DNA from: Tetmemena sp. SeJ-2015
Taxonomy: Eukaryota; Ciliophora; Spirotrichea; Sporadotrichida; Oxytrichidae
Assembly (NCBI GenBank): GCA_027382625.1
Contig: JAJKFJ010021420.1
Span: 1 to 64,000 of the forward strand
Length of the DNA: 64,000 nt
Direction of reading: 5' to 3'
Position numbers and translations under genes: made by a program
Shown: piece by piece, positions 24,803 through 34,955 of the stretch
Layout of the letters: the number at the start of each line of letters is the position of its first letter
Numbering within the stretch: the stretch's first letter is position 1
Notes under the pieces: model-generated
Told to the model about the DNA's origin: nothing
Database searches by the model: none
The model's input: only the letters and a program-made list of their open reading frames with translations

Positions 24803-25550
24803 ATGGTAGAAAGATAGAACGAAGCTCATAAGGTTTTAGATATGATTCTCTAAACCTCTGAAAATTAAATCTGTTCTGATTGCTGTATGTATATTTTGAA
24901 GAGTTTAAACTTCTTTATTTAGAGTGCCAAGAATAAAGTGTGTAGTTTGCAAGCATGACTCATGGAATTTTCATCTGCGAGAGCTGTTAACAATATCATG
25001 AGCAAGTGGGAAAAGAGTTCTCGATTGTCCGTCCTATTTCCTCAGATTTTTGGTCGCAAGTACAAATAGATACGCTTCAGTTTGGAGGAAATGAGAAATT
25101 CAAAAACTTCCTTCATTAATATGATATTCAAGACTTCGCAATCCAAGAGAAATATAGAACTCTTGCTTGCAAATTCTATCGTATGAAACTAGAAGCGTTG
25201 AGTAGGCATTTAACTCCAGATATCGAGCCTCCTTCAATCGAAGAAGGTCGAAGAATCATTCTAGATGAGTAGCAGGGTAAAGATATAATATCTCTTTATT
25301 GGTTGTAGATTGGGTGATGGTAAAGACAAAAGAAGGCTAAGTAATTAAGACAGAGGACTTCGTGGGAGATATAGTTTTTCACTAAGATAGAGATGACGAC
25401 TATGAGTACAGAGAGTACATTCAAAATCTTATAGCTTATTTATAGAAATATTGAGGAGATTGTAATATTTAATCCAAGATGGTGGAGGCTTACCTTTAAC
25501 CTATTGTGATCTGATGGGAGGTGTGAATTAGCTGAGTTCCGTAATAGGTC

Positions 25551-25609
<59 letters not shown>

Positions 25610-28600
25610 ATTTACGACACTTACGGTTTCTGCACAATTAAGCGATTTGATTGGCTGGCTGGTTAATAATATTTATTACTTAATATCCGTAATCAAAGTC
25701 ACTATGGCCACCCCGACTGCAAGACAGTCCGAACCCTCCAGCATCCAATTGTATCCACTGCTAGACTGCCTGATTCTTGGGTCTCCCAGGCAAGAGTCCG
25801 ATGACTAACTCTCCTATAGCCAAGGCTCCGAGATCAACGAATCAGAGCAGACACTGAGCCATGCTCTACCCGAACTACCAGAGGATATGTCCCTCTGCAA
25901 GCCACTCCCAAGCTATCCTCCTGGGTATCGACGCTTCTCCGATCTCCCCACACGCGAAGGGTCTGAGGCATCGTGTTCTTTTCCTTGCAGCCAGAGTAAG
26001 GCGACTCCTCTCACCGCTCCCTCAATCGAGGCCTGTCCATCGTTCTCAATTGTGCAGCACAGTCTCCAGCCCCACACCTCCAGGCTCCTCCTAGATGGCG
26101 ACTTGCACTACCAGCGCTTCCTTCAATTCCCGGGCCCCTCCTATGCACTCATCTCGAAGCTTGGCAAGGTCCCGGACCTCGTGAGCATCTTGGAGAAGCA
26201 CGAGGGCTGCCAGCTCCAACCACGCGATGTCGAGCAGGACCTCATGTAACTATCCTCATCAATCGAAGGTCTCCTCGCTCGGCAGGTGGACATGGTCGAG
26301 TCCCTCATAGCCTCAGCGGTCCTCACGTAGTCTCGGCTCTAGCCGCGTAACCTCCTCCTCCCACACCTCTGCTATGGGGAAGTCGAATGTTGCGTCAGGC
26401 GTCCCCAACTGTCCCATATCGTTCAGCGCCGATGCGGGGCGCTCTGCCATGTCAGCCCAGCCGTCCACTCTCACTTGGCTCAGCTCAACGAACTGAGGAG
26501 GAGCCTCATGTTTATCAAGACTAGCCATTGCAGCCTCAACGACAGACTAAGAGGCAGAGCGAGGGTGGAGTCGAGCAAGAGCAAGCCCTACGTATACTCC
26601 AGGAGAGCTCTCCAGATGATAGAGGACGCATCGAAGCATCGCCAGCCTAACTCCCCAAGCTTAAGTGGGCCAGAGGTCATTAGAAGGCAGCGACTGACTG
26701 AAGTCTCGAATAAGGTCTTCCTCCAAGTCATCGATGGAGTGAAAGAGTATCAGCAGTACGTGCATTCTATCGTGGAGACTCAAACCGTCTCTCCTAACTT
26801 TGATGGCCGCAACGCCAAAATCCTAGCCTACACAATGCTTGACGCGCACGAGAGCTTCACCAAGCTAAAGGAGGTGATCAAGAGGAGCAAGAAAGGACTC
26901 AAGGAGGCCCTGTAAGATGAGGATGAGGCTGCGCGCATCCTTCTGCTCCTGAAGTCCATCACTTCTAAGGCAAACGACATCACCAGGCTACGCAGGAGGC
27001 AGTTCTGTATGTCCATGCTGATGCACTACGCACGAGATTACGAGCCGCGCCGCTTCGCTTTCGACCTGGGCGATGTGCTTGGTGGGGTAGACCTCGAATG
27101 CATACCTGCAAGACAGCGAGTCTTCAGGGTTACTCTAAAGGAGGGCGAGTCGGTTGATAGCGATCGAGTGAGGATGGAGAGGCAGTCCCTATACGACTGC
27201 ATTAATCTATCTCACCGAGTAGTAGAAGTTGTGGAAGGCTTCGTTCACCTATTGTGGCAGACGAGCCAGAGGATGCTCTCAACAGAGGGTAGATGGAAGG
27301 CAGTCCTGCATGTGATTGACAAACTCGTGGTGAAGCTGGAGGGCACTGTTCCGTACTACAGAAACAACAAGTTCCTCTACCAAAAAGGAGATGGGAGGAG
27401 CAGGAGAATACGCAACGTTTGGTATGATTTCAAGCTACCAGCTCATACCCAAGGCAAGGTGTCCCTCAGACTCTAAGTTATCCGAGAAGCGATGGAGTAG
27501 ATCAACTACCTGAATAGGAGCACGAGGATGGTGAGCTGCACCTTGGAGCAGAGCATTCGTTTTATCTGGGATAACGCACTGTTCCAAAGAATAGCCGCAC
27601 GAGATAGAGCAGCTGAGAGTCCTTATGAGATCGTGAGAAGAATCGGCGAGGATAAGGGCCTCGAGGATGAGTGCGTTGTGGTATATGCTGGCAATGATGC
27701 AAGACTATTGAGAGGGTTATCACTCGAGTTCTGAATATTCAAACCGAGGCGCAGGAGTACAAAAGGTCACTGACACCTAGAGCTAAAATATAATCACTCG
27801 CATTCAGTCAAGGAAATGCTTCCACAGATCAAACAGATCATAGAGACCGAACAGTTGGTCGTAAAGATGCTCTCGAGCCCACACTGGCTGGATTAGGATG
27901 ACAAGACCAGGCTCCGCGATGGCCTATTAACAATGATGAGCAGAGATCAATATTATGTAGGGCCTCAGGTTGCTCAGAGCCTGGTGGTGCTTCACGAGAG
28001 GCTCGGGAACGAGTACAAAATAATGCAGAGTACTGCTATGGAGCTCCTCTATCTCAAAGACTTGGTGGCCACTATCAATGCGCACCCGATCAATAATTTG
28101 AAGCAGCCAGAGATGGCACAGCAGGCAGTGGTGGACAGACAGCCACAATCTGCAGGGAAGGGTGGCATGCTCAGCCAAGATCAATCGTATGCGCAGTCCA
28201 AAGTTGGGAATCAGGATGTGAGGCAAGCTGAAATATTCCGACAGATTCTCGCAGCCTCAGAGGAGGATCAGGCAGAGGCAGTAGAGAATGAAATGGAAAT
28301 GAGGAACCAGCACCCGCTCTTCATCACAGGCCAGGGCGAACCAAAGGTATTCAAGAAGAGCGAGCTTGAAAAGATCGCTAAGGATGTAGCAGCAGCGAAG
28401 CCCTTTCTTAAAGATGAACCACTCAAGATCGTCCAGACGAGGTTCAACGGCCCCGCGAAGTGGAGCAGCATGGTCCTCTCGTTCAAAGTGCCCACTGGCT
28501 TGAAGGAAGTGCGCTTAGTCAGTATGCTAATCGGCTGGAGGGAGAAGGAGTCAGAGGTGCTTGAGCAAATCGAGAGCAAGGAGATCTACCTGATATTTAA

Positions 28601-31600
28601 GGACCCCAAGGAGGTCAATCGCTTCCTTGATTATCTCGAAGAATTCAGAGGAGGTCATGGAGAAGACGATTCGCTCTGGGAAATCAACAAGCCTCAAGCC
28701 AAAGATGCAGTGAAGAAGAGAGATGTGAAGAAGGCAGAGAAGGAAGCCAAGGAAAATGAAAACGGCTGATAGCGAGTGTGAATATTATATCTAATTAAGC
28801 TCCTTATGATTAATTCACTAACTATTAAACTAACTCCACTCTTACTTATTACATTTATAATACATACGACAACTTATTAGATATGGAACCCTCGAGCAAG
28901 ACCTCCCTGAGCCAAGTGAGTACGTTTATCAAGAACAAGGTGGAGCTGTATGAGGCCACACAGAGAAATGGCTACTTCCTCCCGAAGGCCAAGAGCAAGG
29001 CAGTGACCGAGGAGTACTTGCTCAGCGTGATCAGCGGGAAGGTGTGGTGCGCCAAGTATGACGAGATACGATTGCTGCCCTGCCCTCGGCCTCCCTCGTT
29101 AGAGGTGCTATTCGCGAAGTTAAAGGAGGTCGGTGCGCGCGACAAGAAGATTCTAGGCATGGACGAGCAGCACCTGCCAGATAGAGCTTGGAGCCTGGCG
29201 ATGCTTTCCACATTCAAGCCAGCCGACGAGATCTTCAAGAAAGGCTATGAACCACCAAGTAAAGGCCAAACAGGGCCAGGGTACAAGACAGTGGATCTAC
29301 AGTGGAGTTTCCTCGAAGGATTGCCCAAGTCCAAGGCCAAGGCGAAATCTCAGAGGCTCTCCTTCCTGAACTCGAGCAAGCAGTCCATGAAGCTCCTCCC
29401 CCTCAAGGACCAGGGGCAAAAATTTACGTTTATGGAATAGGAGAAGAAGGCGATGGAGGAGCGGCGGTAGAAGAAGTAGCAGCGGCCAGGCGGGAGGTAG
29501 TTCACTGGGGCAATGTTCGGTAAAGCCGAGGTCAACGTGCGCATGAGTGAGAGCAGCAAGTCCCCACACAAGAAGTGATTCAGACGAGGTGGCCGCGCAG
29601 GCAGTGAATTAGTTACTTGATGTGTGAGTTAGCCAGTTACTTAGTCTTAACGTTATCTTAATCTGCGATGAGCCGCTCCAAGTCAGCGACAAGTATTGCT
29701 TGATCCAGAGAGGAACAGGTCCCGCGAGAGACGACACGGCGGCGCCATTCCTGCTTCAAGACCGCCCAGAGTCGCTCGATTGGGTTGAGGGTGCAGCTGT
29801 AGGGAGGTAGATAGACCAAGGTCTGCTCGCCGATGAAGAGGTCCTTCACCTTTGAGCTCTTGTGGATGCTGAGGTTGTCCATCACGATGATGCTGTTGGG
29901 AGGAACTATCAGCAAAAGTTGTCTCATGAATGAGGTGAAGTGCTCAAGGTTGTTGCTGCCCGAGAGCACGAGGTGGAGGATCAGGCCTCGCTACGAGCTG
30001 ATGGCCCCGATGATTGTAGCAGAGCGGCCTCGGCTGCTAGGTATCGCGACTGACATAGAGCGCTTCAGCCATGCCTTCTTCAAAGTCTGCCATCTGTGGA
30101 AGGTGGACTCGTCGATGTACACGATCTCGCGGCCAGCGTGCATCCACCTCGTGATCGCTATGGAGTAGGCCTGCTATTGCTCTTAGAGCTCGCGCTCCCT
30201 CTGGTCTTTGCGGATGTACCTGTAGGAGCTGGCTCGGTAGGAGACCTCATTGCGACGGAAGAGCTTGGCCAACGTGGCCGGGCAGACAAGAGGGGCCCCG
30301 AAGTGCTCGTGGTAGTACTGAGCGCGCTCCTTCAGGCTCATATGGGCCGTCTCGCTGAGGTGCTTGGCCGTGGTGATGCGCTCCTCGATCGCGTGGGGGA
30401 TTTTTCTCTTTGGGCCTTTCGCACGCCTCCCCTTCTCGTAGATGATGAAGTCGTTGCGGCGCCAACGCTATACGATCATGGCCACAGTGCTCGGCTTGAT
30501 ACCCGTAGCTCTAGCGACTTGGTTGTAGCTCATGTATATGCGCTCATCGTGGCTTAGAGTCCCGTAGCGAAGTAGGATAGCCAAGAGCTACTGATCTAGC
30601 GAGTGGGTCATTCACATCCTGAACTTCGGCAGGACAAACTTCTTCCTTTTGTGTATGTCTGTGGCGCCACTGTAGCTCTCAAGGTATGGTATGAGATTCT
30701 GATTCGGGATGTATCGAAGCGGCCTCTAAACTAATGCGGGGTTGCATCCTGGTTCAAGATATTCGGTGAGGGTCCTCTTGCGTTTGCGTGCATTGCCAGT
30801 GTCTTCCATTATGCTTATTAAACTTGGAAATGAATAATTCGACACTTTTGATTACCACCTCAATATTTCTATAAATAAGCTATTAGGTAGAGTGAGATCG
30901 AACAGCATCAAAATAGGAAAACTATAAAAGATGGAGTGAAAGAATTTTGGGGAAAGACGCAGACATTCAGCAAAGCTGTAAGTATAATTCATAACTCTTA
31001 AAATTTTGGATAGTAAGGTGAGAAGATAAAGTCAAAACTGTAAGAGTCACAAATTGGAGATAAGGTTAAGAAGGGGAATGCAAAAGTCAAAACTTTTTTC
31101 CAAGAAAAAATAGCCAACAAAATTAAGGTAAGTCAACTTCATTGTGTCACAAATTTAGAACAAGGAAGAGGATAAACAATAAAATCCCAAGTAAAATAGC
31201 TAATCTCAAAACTTCGGATAGAAATTCAAATCTGGCTTTCAGAATCTATTCAAAAAGAACAAGAACTAGATTCAATATCAAGAGCAAGCGTTCTAATTGT
31301 TAAGTTTTTTAAGCAGAAATATCCAGATAAAAGGGATATACCGAAGTGACCTTAGATTAGAATGAAAATCCCTACATACCTTCTCACTAAAATAAGTATC
31401 TAACTGATAATGGAGATGTAATAAATGCATAGCTGGCAAAATCAGAGCTTATTTCTGAACTCTATGTTGAAGAAGATCCAATCCCAAATATTGTAGATAC
31501 CTCAAAGCAAGCAGTTGCTTTTGATGCCTAAATTGAATCTAAAGAAATACCTCAAAGAGTTTTGAATCAATAATAAAAAGAAATTCCAGATGATAATTAA

Positions 31601-31873
31601 AATGAATAGAATGAACAAATTATTCAACAAGCTAGTTAAGATAATGAAGTTCATTCTGCTGAATAGCCAATGAATTAGTAATTTGAATAAATAGAGGATG
31701 AAGAGTAAGAAGAAGAAGCTGTGGACATAGATGATGCGTAAGACTTGATTTTGATAGACTTTGACGACTTGAAAATGAAGGAAAAGTAAGCAGACGATGA
31801 AAAAGCTGCTTTACAGATCTCTTAAAACTAATCTACTCAAGAGGAACAGTAGGAGGAGGAATCAGACAACTGA
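24803..31873 (+). CDS. ArfGAP, interrupted by a transposon
   Basis: N-terminal ArfGAP domain: CSDC, then after a 38-nt intron (24885-24922) FASMTHGIFICESC completing the CxxC...CxxC zinc finger, QVGKEFSIVRPI, and QIDTLQFGGNEKFKNFLHQY. These match ArfGAP1/Gcs1-type GAPs, which stimulate GTP hydrolysis by Arf on Golgi membranes. The canonical catalytic Arg is represented by the VRPI segment. A second intron lies at 25277-25308. The frame then runs to IQNLIA at 25436, is broken by the 5445 bp element, and resumes at 30878 with IRQSEIEQHQNRKTIKDGV. The region KEFWGKTQTFSKA is reminiscent of lipid-packing helices. Two more introns (30978-31013, 31128-31158) and a Gln/Glu-rich tail lead to TGA 31871-31873. 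One frame change near 31340 is unresolved. The gene cannot be translated unless the element is excised. Confidence 0.85.
25437..25456 (+). repeat. Left terminal inverted repeat
   Basis: Twenty bases beginning TATTTATAG and ending TTGAGG, immediately inside the left AGCT. They match the reverse complement of 30858-30877 perfectly. Because AGCT is palindromic, the repeat can also be viewed as a few bases longer. Confidence 0.9.
25551..25608 (+). repeat. (TAG)n microsatellite, about 19 units
   Basis: An uninterrupted trinucleotide tract inside the transposon between the left inverted repeat and the first ORF. It is read as poly-Gln, poly-Val or poly-Ser depending on frame, but no ORF clearly spans it. 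Copy number is likely to vary between element copies. Confidence 0.97.
25704..28769 (+). CDS. Transposon ORF 1, large protein of unknown function
   Basis: From ATG 25704 the frame is open with TAA/TAG as Gln to a TGA at 27732-27734 (676 codons). The same frame resumes after a second TGA at about 27771 and runs to TGA at 28767-28769. Between the two, another frame is open (ending in IQTEAQEYKRSLTPRA), so two compensating indels probably split one protein of about 1000 residues; two separate ORFs are possible. The N-terminal 150 residues are Ser/Pro-rich, and the rest is helical with alternating basic and acidic stretches (RRALQMIEDASKHRQ, KLVVKLEGTVPYYRNNKF, KKSELEKIAKDVAAAKPF) and ends in a Lys/Glu tail. 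There is no enzyme motif I recognise. By position it would be an accessory protein like the large ORF of TBE elements, without visible sequence support for kinship. Confidence 0.65.
28883..29578 (+). CDS. Transposon ORF 2, 231 aa, unknown function
   Basis: ATG 28883 to TGA 29576-29578. The later part is open only with TAG as Gln. The protein is basic, with two Pro-rich turns (LLPCPRPPSLEVLF, YEPPSKGQTGPGY) and a strongly basic C-terminal third (KSKAKAKSQRL, then EQEKKAMEERRQKKQQRPGG), which suits nucleic-acid binding. Its size is close to the 22 kDa ORF of TBE elements, but the relation is speculation. Its stop lies one base from the stop of the convergent transposase ORF, so the two genes are packed end to end. 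Confidence 0.7.
29580..30809 (-). CDS. IS630/Tc1-like DDE transposase
   Basis: Leftward ORF ending at TGA 29580-29582. It has a helix-turn-helix region (SYNQVARATGIKPSTVAMIV) and then the DDE core: first Asp in IVYIDESTFHRW, second in IIVMDNLSIHKS, Glu in YSCTLNPIERLWAVL. The last two are separated by about 33 residues, as in IS630/Tc1/mariner enzymes. It would cut and join transposon ends. From ATG 30809 the frame is open except for one TGA (30612-30614) after 65 codons. The next codon is ATG 30611, giving a 343-residue protein that keeps the recognisable domains. The upstream 65 codons (KRKRTLTEYLEPG) look protein-like, so the TGA may be a mutation or an error. Several Gln codons are TAA/TAG. 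Confidence 0.9.
30858..30877 (-). repeat. Right terminal inverted repeat
   Basis: Exact inverted copy of 25437-25456, directly followed by AGCT. A further short similarity, GTAATCAAA, lies inside this end and at about 25689 in the left end, so the left end seems to have gained roughly 230 bp, including the (TAG)n tract, between repeat and subterminal motif. Confidence 0.9.
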
Positions 31874-32077
31874 TCAGTAAAGGGATATTAGAGAAGAATA
31901 TTATCAAATTATTCAATTATAGATTAATTAAATTATCGTATTTTCGCTTGAATAAGTCATAAGCACATTTAATTCTAAGATTGGTGTGATGATTATAATT
32001 AAAATTTAGGTTAAATTGATAAACGGTTAGTTTATAAGATTATAATTTGGACTAATATTATTTTGAAGCAAAACATA

Positions 32078-34089
32078 ATGTCGACATAAAAAGTCTCTTA
32101 CATGTTAGTCTAAAAACATTTAAAGAAGTTAACAATACACATTTGTAGGAATTAGATTAACAGGAATTAAGGAGGATAAGATCAGCGTCAGATACCAGTA
32201 GAGAAACTTCGATAAAGCTAGGACAGTTAAATGACTCTTAAGCCTAATATGAATCATTTAAATTACAACCAAAATTCTAAGACTCAAGGAGGAGATACAA
32301 GAGTAAATAACAAGTTTGTTCCTTTATAAAATCCTAACGACCTCAGAGCTTAAAAAAAGATGAGGCCTTAAAGTTCAAGTGATGAGGATGAATTCAGAGA
32401 CTCTTTTATAAATTCACTAGGTAAGTTTTCTTTTAATAATTCTCTTAAGATATTGATGAAAGAGAGCCACTTGGCAGGTCTTCCTAATCATTTTCAAGCA
32501 AATTCAACTCACAAAAGAAACGAGCAACAGACTCTAAGATATAATACGATCAATTATCGCAAATTGAAGAACTCCGATAGACAGATATCTATGATGACAA
32601 CTTTAGTAAAGAGTACAATCTTACTAGGAATTCCAATTTAGTTACAGAAACTAATTTTAACAATCAATATATTTAATTATTTCCAAGCCTCAACATCAGG
32701 TTTTATGCCCTCTAATTCTAAAGCAAATTAATCCAAACTGCTTTAGAGCCAGAGTAAGAACTTCTCTCGCAGTAAATAAGTTGACTCGCCAACCATGTCT
32801 CTGGTTGGATTTAAGAATTCTGATTAAGAGGCCTCTACCTAACTGAAGAAGAATCTATCTCCGTCAATTTTTATTTAGCAGGTGAAGGCCATTTATGATA
32901 GCAAGAGCTTAAACTGGAACATGAAGCAGCAAAACTTTATGAAGTAATCAACTGACATGTCTAAAATAGCTTACACCAAAACTTAAAACTACAATAGAGC
33001 TAGTCAAAATATAAAAAGACCTTCCCCTTAGAAAGAAAGCCAAGACACTACAAAAAATAATAAAGCCACTTTGGGCCAAACTGACAGCACAAGGTTGAGT
33101 GCAAGTGGCTTTAATGGAGGCAGACAGTAAGCTTAAAACCAGGCGCTAGGTTATCTGTCAGAGGGAAGTGTTGACTCTAAGAGCAGACAGCCGAAAGATT
33201 TTAAGAGTGCCTACCAAAAGCTATAAAACTAGATGCTGCAAAAGTACCAAAATGGAAACTACTAGCTGCACACAATGACTAACATTAACAACATGAGTAA
33301 CTACTCCTCTTCTAATAAGCTTATGCTCTCTTACAATTCAATCAAGTCACTTGGGAAGACTGCTAAACTTAATAGTTCTAAAAATGGAGAGTTATTTGAG
33401 AGACTTTACTAGGATAAAGAGAAGTATTTCTAAACAAGGAGCAACATTGTTGATCATAAATTAGAGGAGGAGTTACAAGAGTGTACATTTACTCCTAATC
33501 CCCATAAGAGTAAAGAGAGATAGAAGAGGAGCTTTGGATAATTCTATCAAGAGTAAATTGAGGCCAAATAAAAGTCAATTAGCAGAATGAATGAGATGAG
33601 ACAAAATAAATTTGATAAAGAAATGAACTAGCTCAGAAGCTTCAGCTAAAGCCCAGAGGGTGATAAAAGTCTTAAAATAAGGGAGCTTAGTCCTATTCAA
33701 CTCTCATAAAAGCTCTACTAAGAAGGATTAGAGAAAATGAAGCATACAAATTATGTATGCACAACTAATGATATTGGAAAGCTTGATAAGAATTACACCT
33801 TCAAGCCAAAAATTAGTCAAGCATCTTCCTAAATTGCCACAAAAAAGAATCTTAATAGGAGTCCTGAGGTTTTGATAGAGCAGCTATTCAATGAAAAACT
33901 TAAAGTACTCAAATCATTTGACCCACAAAGAATAGCTAACTAAGTTCAAAGCCTAAGATTAGCGAGACAAATTACAAATTGCTCGAGAAACAAATTGAGA
34001 AGTAAATATTTGATGCTCTAAATAGGATCACCTTTGATCAAGATCAAGGTCTAGATTTTTAGATCCAAGTAATGAATTTTTGCTAATGA
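32078..34089 (+). CDS. CTFxP-motif protein (cytoskeletal-type, ciliate family)
   Basis: ATG 32078 to TGA 34087-34089. A disordered Gln/Asn/Ser-rich N-terminal half is followed by a block typical of a ciliate family with ECTFxP motifs: LEEELQECTFTPNPHKSKER, IGKLDKNYTFKPKISQA, and a helical EVLIEQLFNEKLKVLKSFDP. Members are long coiled-coil and low-complexity proteins presumed to be cytoskeletal; function is not established. The frame changes at about 32420-32690 and again near 33940, implying an IES, an intron or indels; after the last shift the C-terminus reads YKLLEKQIEKQIFDALNRI. The neighbouring gene at 34956 carries the same motif, so the two may be diverged relatives. Confidence 0.65.
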
Positions 34090-34111
34090 TGTTGACTTAT
34101 AAATTTTAAAA

Positions 34112-34358
34112 ATGGATTATTTCAGGAAAATTGTGAGTGGAAAGCGAAGAAGATATCAAGATGGGAATTATGACTTGGACATATCATATATCACTCCGAG
34201 AATAATTGCTATGTCTTATCCTGGCTAAGGCTATGTTGAGACTACTTATCGTAATCCAGGTTAAATGGTATGTGCTTATCTAAAAAGATTAACACAAATA
34301 AATTTCGAGTTTTGAAAATATTGATCGGTAATTTCAATAGGTAGCTCGGTTTCTAAGA
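34112..34358 (+). CDS. PTEN-like phosphatase, germline segment 1 (N-terminus)
   Basis: Starts at ATG 34112 with [20 protein letters not shown] and then [20 protein letters not shown], colinear with the PTEN N-terminus including its phosphoinositide-binding basic patch. A 73-nt insert (34268-34340), readable as a GT-AG intron or as an IES with pointer GGTA, is followed by VARFLR. The segment ends in the 15-base pointer GCTCGGTTTCTAAGA (34344-34358), which occurs again on the minus strand at 38340-38326, where the next part of the gene begins. PTEN enzymes dephosphorylate PI(3,4,5)P3 at the plasma membrane. Confidence 0.9.
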
Positions 34359-34609
34359 TTGTAAGATTTCAAATTACTGGATATTTAACTGTAGTGAAAA
34401 TGGATACTATATAAATTATCATTCTCCGCCTCTTCACTTGTTATTCAGTTTACCTCTATATCTATCTGAAAGGTTAGCAGATATTTTACTTGATGAATAC
34501 TTTTCTTAAGAAAGTAAATTTGAAATTTAATTACCTTTCACAATCTAAAATATTAAAGCATTTAATTACTTATAACTAAATATAAATTGATAGAAAGAAG
34601 GCTATTTCA
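34359..34609. other. Spacer between PTEN segments 1 and 3
   Basis: AT-rich sequence between two germline segments of the scrambled gene, expected to be eliminated. A stretch near 34375-34460 translates to a vaguely PTEN-like string, but it lacks the catalytic motif and is not needed once the segments are ordered by pointers. Confidence 0.6.
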
Positions 34610-34643
34610 AGATGACGCACTAAGGTATTATGGTTGGAAGCGA
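34610..34643 (+). CDS. PTEN-like phosphatase, germline segment 3 (34 nt)
   Basis: A 34-base coding segment bounded by pointer AGATGAC (34610-34616, shared with minus-strand 38015-38009) and pointer GGAAGCGA (34636-34643, shared with minus-strand 37996-37989). It encodes DDALRYYGWKR, matching the EALDFYGEVR region after the phosphatase loop of PTEN. Without it, segments 2 and 4 could not be joined with correct length and frame. Confidence 0.88.
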
Positions 34644-34832
34644 GAGTATAGTCATAAGTTGCACCAGTGGTTAAGAAACTGAAAGCAGTCATCCTCTCAA
34701 ATCCAAATGAAGTTTGATAATTGAATTAAGTAAGAATGTAAATTCCACTAAATATTGTTATATAGATATAACCAAGCGAGGGAGGATCAATTACTTATTT
34801 ATTCGATGAGGGATCTTTTAATCATAATTTTA

Positions 34833-34905
34833 TCAGAGCCTATAATATGTGGGGACATGCACTTTGTAGTACAAAACAGAGGAGTGATGTACGACAGCCA
34901 GCTTT
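34833..34905 (+). CDS. PTEN-like phosphatase, germline segment 5 (C2 domain)
   Basis: A 73-base segment bounded by pointer TCAGA (34833-34837, shared with minus-strand 37766-37762) and pointer GCCAGCTTT (34897-34905, shared with minus-strand 37688-37680). It encodes EPIICGDMHFVVQNRGVMYD, aligned with the PLPVCGDIKVEFF strand of the PTEN C2 domain. The surrounding open frame from 34755 to 35039 is largely spacer. Confidence 0.87.
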
Positions 34906-34955
34906 CCTTCCTCATAATAAGATTTGGATACCCAAGCGAAAAGGAAGGACTTAAA

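Larger units (their letters stand above)
25433..30881. mobile_element. DDE transposon inserted in the ArfGAP gene
   Basis: A unit of about 5.45 kb, visibly richer in G+C than its flanks. It is bounded by AGCT direct repeats (25433-25436, 30878-30881) and inverted repeats just inside. It carries a leftward IS630/Tc1-family transposase at the right end and two rightward ORFs. All ORFs stay open only if TAA/TAG are Gln, so the element is adapted to this nuclear code. The three-ORF layout recalls the TBE transposons of Oxytricha, but the terminal repeats lack the telomere-like C4A4 motif that TBEs have. Removing one AGCT plus the element (5445 nt) restores the host frame, whereas excision at a TA dinucleotide would not. 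Confidence 0.88.

Noticed and set aside
25887..29571. Many minus-strand and alternate-frame ORFs inside the transposon
   Set aside because: They are shadows of the GC-richer coding strands; only the three listed ORFs have continuous frames under the Gln code and plausible ends.
25433..30881. Assignment of the transposon to TBE elements
   Set aside because: The inverted repeats lack the C4A4-type telomeric sequence and the flank is AGCT, not a 3 bp ANT target. Only the general three-ORF layout is similar.
34375..34460. A PTEN-like string (NCSENGYYINYHSPPLHLL) suggesting a second, degenerate PTEN paralogue on the + strand
   Set aside because: Once the six segments are ordered by shared pointers, the gene is complete without this stretch, which has no catalytic motif and an inconsistent frame. 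It may still be an old relic, but chance similarity is simpler.
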